A DNA stretch of 57,482 nt from Deltaproteobacteria bacterium IMCC39146 (GTDB taxonomy: Bacteria > Desulfobacterota > Desulfuromonadia > Desulfuromonadales > BM103), in NCBI GenBank assembly GCA_030005635.1, contig JARUHP010000026.1, positions 1 through 57,482 of the forward strand, written 5' to 3'. Position numbers and translations under genes: made by a program. The notes beneath the pieces were generated by a model that was not told where the DNA came from, searched no databases, and saw only the letters and a list, made by a program, of their open reading frames with translations. Shown piece after piece: positions 56,423 through 57,482 of the stretch; positions within the stretch are counted from its first letter, which is position 1, and every line of letters begins with the position of its first letter.

Positions 56423-57217
56423 ATGAACATCACCTTAATCGGATTTGGAGCCATCGGCAGGAGTCTCTATGGACATGCGGGCCAAGAACGCGCCTGGAGG
56501 ATCAATGCAGTCATCGCTTCTCAGAGGAGTGCAGAGAAGGTGCGGAAGATTCTGCCAAACAATGTGGAAGTGGTGACTACTGTTAGCGATCTGAAGTCTG
56601 CCCCGGATATGGTAGTCGAGTGTGCGGGGCACGATGCAGTTGAGATGCATGGGCTGGACGTTTTACGTTTCGGTTGGCCGCTACTTGTTGTCTCGGTCGG
56701 AGCATTAGCCGACAAAGGACTCTATGATGAACTGAAAATCGCCGCTGAAGAGTACGGGACCAGAATCAGGCTACTGGCTGGGGCTCTGGCAGGAATCGAT
56801 GGCATAGCGGCGGCTCGGCAGACGGGGCTCGATAAAGTAATGCTGACCTCGCGAAAACCGCCACGGGCCTGGCAAGGGACACCTGCAGAAAAGATAGTCG
56901 ATTTGAACAATCTATGCGAACCCAAATTGATTTATGAGGGTACTGCGAGAAGGGCGGCCAGGGACTATCCAAAGAATGCGAATACTGCGGCTACAGTCTC
57001 TTTGGCAGGGCTAGGTTTCGATCGGACGAAGGTTCGTCTGTATGCTGACCCAATGATCTCCTGTAACTGCCACCAAGTTGTAGCTGAAGGTTCTTTTGGG
57101 AAACTAGAAATTGCTATCGAGAACAAACCGACTCCTGACAACCCAAAGACCTCCATGATGGCAGTTCTCAGCATTCTGCGTTGCCTTGATAATGTTTGCG
57201 CCAGCGTAGCGATTTGA
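56423..57217 (+). CDS. nadX: aspartate dehydrogenase
   Basis: A 264-residue NAD(P)-dependent L-aspartate dehydrogenase. It has the N-terminal Rossmann loop IGFGAIGRSLYGHA, the middle VECAGHDAVEMHG and SVGALAD, and the conserved GALAGIDGIAAAR and VRLYADP. It deaminates aspartate to iminoaspartate, supplying NAD synthesis in place of NadB; this suits anaerobes because NadB uses oxygen or fumarate. The ATG at 56423 is supported by GGAGG 8 bases upstream; no nadA or nadC lies in the window. Confidence 0.9.
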   Translation: MNITLIGFGAIGRSLYGHAGQERAWRINAVIASQRSAEKVRKILPNNVEVVTTVSDLKSAPDMVVECAGHDAVEMHGLDVLRFGWPLLVVSVGALADKGLYDELKIAAEEYGTRIRLLAGALAGIDGIAAARQTGLDKVMLTSRKPPRAWQGTPAEKIVDLNNLCEPKLIYEGTARRAARDYPKNANTAATVSLAGLGFDRTKVRLYADPMISCNCHQVVAEGSFGKLEIAIENKPTPDNPKTSMMAVLSILRCLDNVCASVAI

Positions 57218-57233
57218 AAATCATTTTCTTTAA

Positions 57234-57269
57234 TCACGACTTGTGAGACGAAATTAGGCTTATTATTGA
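57234..57269 (+). repeat. 36-bp imperfect direct repeat downstream of nadX, copy 2
   Basis: Second copy of the repeat at 56178-56213, 17 bases after the nadX stop. Directly after it is a GCCTTTTGCAAAAG palindromic stretch. The remaining 213 bases to the window end hold no gene I can support. Confidence 0.7.
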
Positions 57270-57482
57270 GCCTTTTGCAAAAGTCCTGGGCTGAGGCACT
57301 TCAGAACAAGTTGAAGCCTTGATTTCCCGTCTCAGCTAAAAAGCACGGCGGGAAGCGATCTACTTGGCCGTTTTTCGGCTTTTGGAACAGACGTCTCCCT
57401 ATAAACTCATCTTTTGCTCCGTGACAATCAGCAACCTGTGACTTTGAGCAACTGGTCGGCAAACAAGGTCACGACGCCGAAC

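Noticed and set aside
57270-57482. Possible insertion-sequence end (GCCTTTTGCAAAAG) at the right edge
   Set aside because: A similar TTTTGCAAAA word occurs at about 17500 without any IS; no transposase reading frame or terminal repeat could be shown within the window.

Overview
The window reads as chromosome of an anaerobic, respiring Desulfuromonadales-type bacterium (Geobacter / Desulfuromonas / Geopsychrobacter relatives). That placement is inference from gene content: an ETF:menaquinone oxidoreductase of the cytochrome b / FeS / CCG type beside etfBA, several paralogous acyl-CoA dehydrogenases and CoA transferases, a sigma-54 enhancer-binding regulator, a lysine 2,3-aminomutase / beta-lysine acetyltransferase pair, and many two-component genes. 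No rRNA gene, intact tRNA gene or CRISPR array was seen.

Left flank (1-5462): the cut end of an ISNCY-type insertion sequence, a bS21 gene, an ablAB operon for N-epsilon-acetyl-beta-lysine (compatible solute) with a tail-anchored small protein attached, several small unknown genes and a short RadC-family gene. The mix suggests accessory DNA.

Left catabolic half (5498-20443, minus strand): a nucleoside-gate membrane protein, PduO-type cobalamin adenosyltransferase, an M24 peptidase-like protein, the fused B12 mutase IcmF (isobutyryl-CoA to butyryl-CoA), a universal stress protein, a complete TRAP transporter, a small QueG-like FeS protein with an apparent 5' frameshift, an acyl-CoA dehydrogenase and a NarL/NarX-like two-component system. 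Together they suggest uptake and isomerisation of a branched short-chain acid.

Centre (21079-40338, plus strand): ETF:quinone oxidoreductase, an iron-sulfur flavoprotein, etfBA, thiolase, hydroxyacyl-CoA dehydrogenase, crotonase, acyl-CoA dehydrogenase and an acetate-type CoA transferase form a complete butyrate beta-oxidation set. Then come an AcuI/YhdH-like reductase, RibBA, a PAS sigma-54 activator, a 3-oxoacid CoA transferase (two subunits), a divergent crotonase, a GST-like protein and a Nudix-metallo-beta-lactamase fusion.

Right (40583-53317): an MFS transporter, a long KAS III and a methyltransferase, then a complete leucine/isovalerate operon (isovaleryl-CoA dehydrogenase, both methylcrotonyl-CoA carboxylase subunits, methylglutaconyl-CoA hydratase, HMG-CoA lyase, a second CoA transferase, an unknown Cys-rich protein). 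Acetoacetate from this operon can be reactivated by the central 3-oxoacid CoA transferase and cleaved by the thiolase.

Right flank (53318-57482): a tRNA 3' fragment with its terminator (attachment-site-like scar), a histidine kinase overlapping a histidine-rich membrane protein, and an aspartate dehydrogenase gene flanked by a 36-bp imperfect direct repeat.

The most unexpected signal is regulatory. Two promoters on either side of the two-component system, one reading to the acyl-CoA dehydrogenase and one to the ETF:quinone oxidoreductase, share the same architecture base for base in spacing: a GTAGGT-N5-ACCTAY palindrome, a CCTAC half-site, TTGGCT, 17 bp and TATGAT. In addition, good -24/-12 (sigma-54) promoters stand before the 3-oxoacid CoA transferase operon and the leucine operon. 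All functional statements come from reading the sequence and family knowledge; no database search was run.
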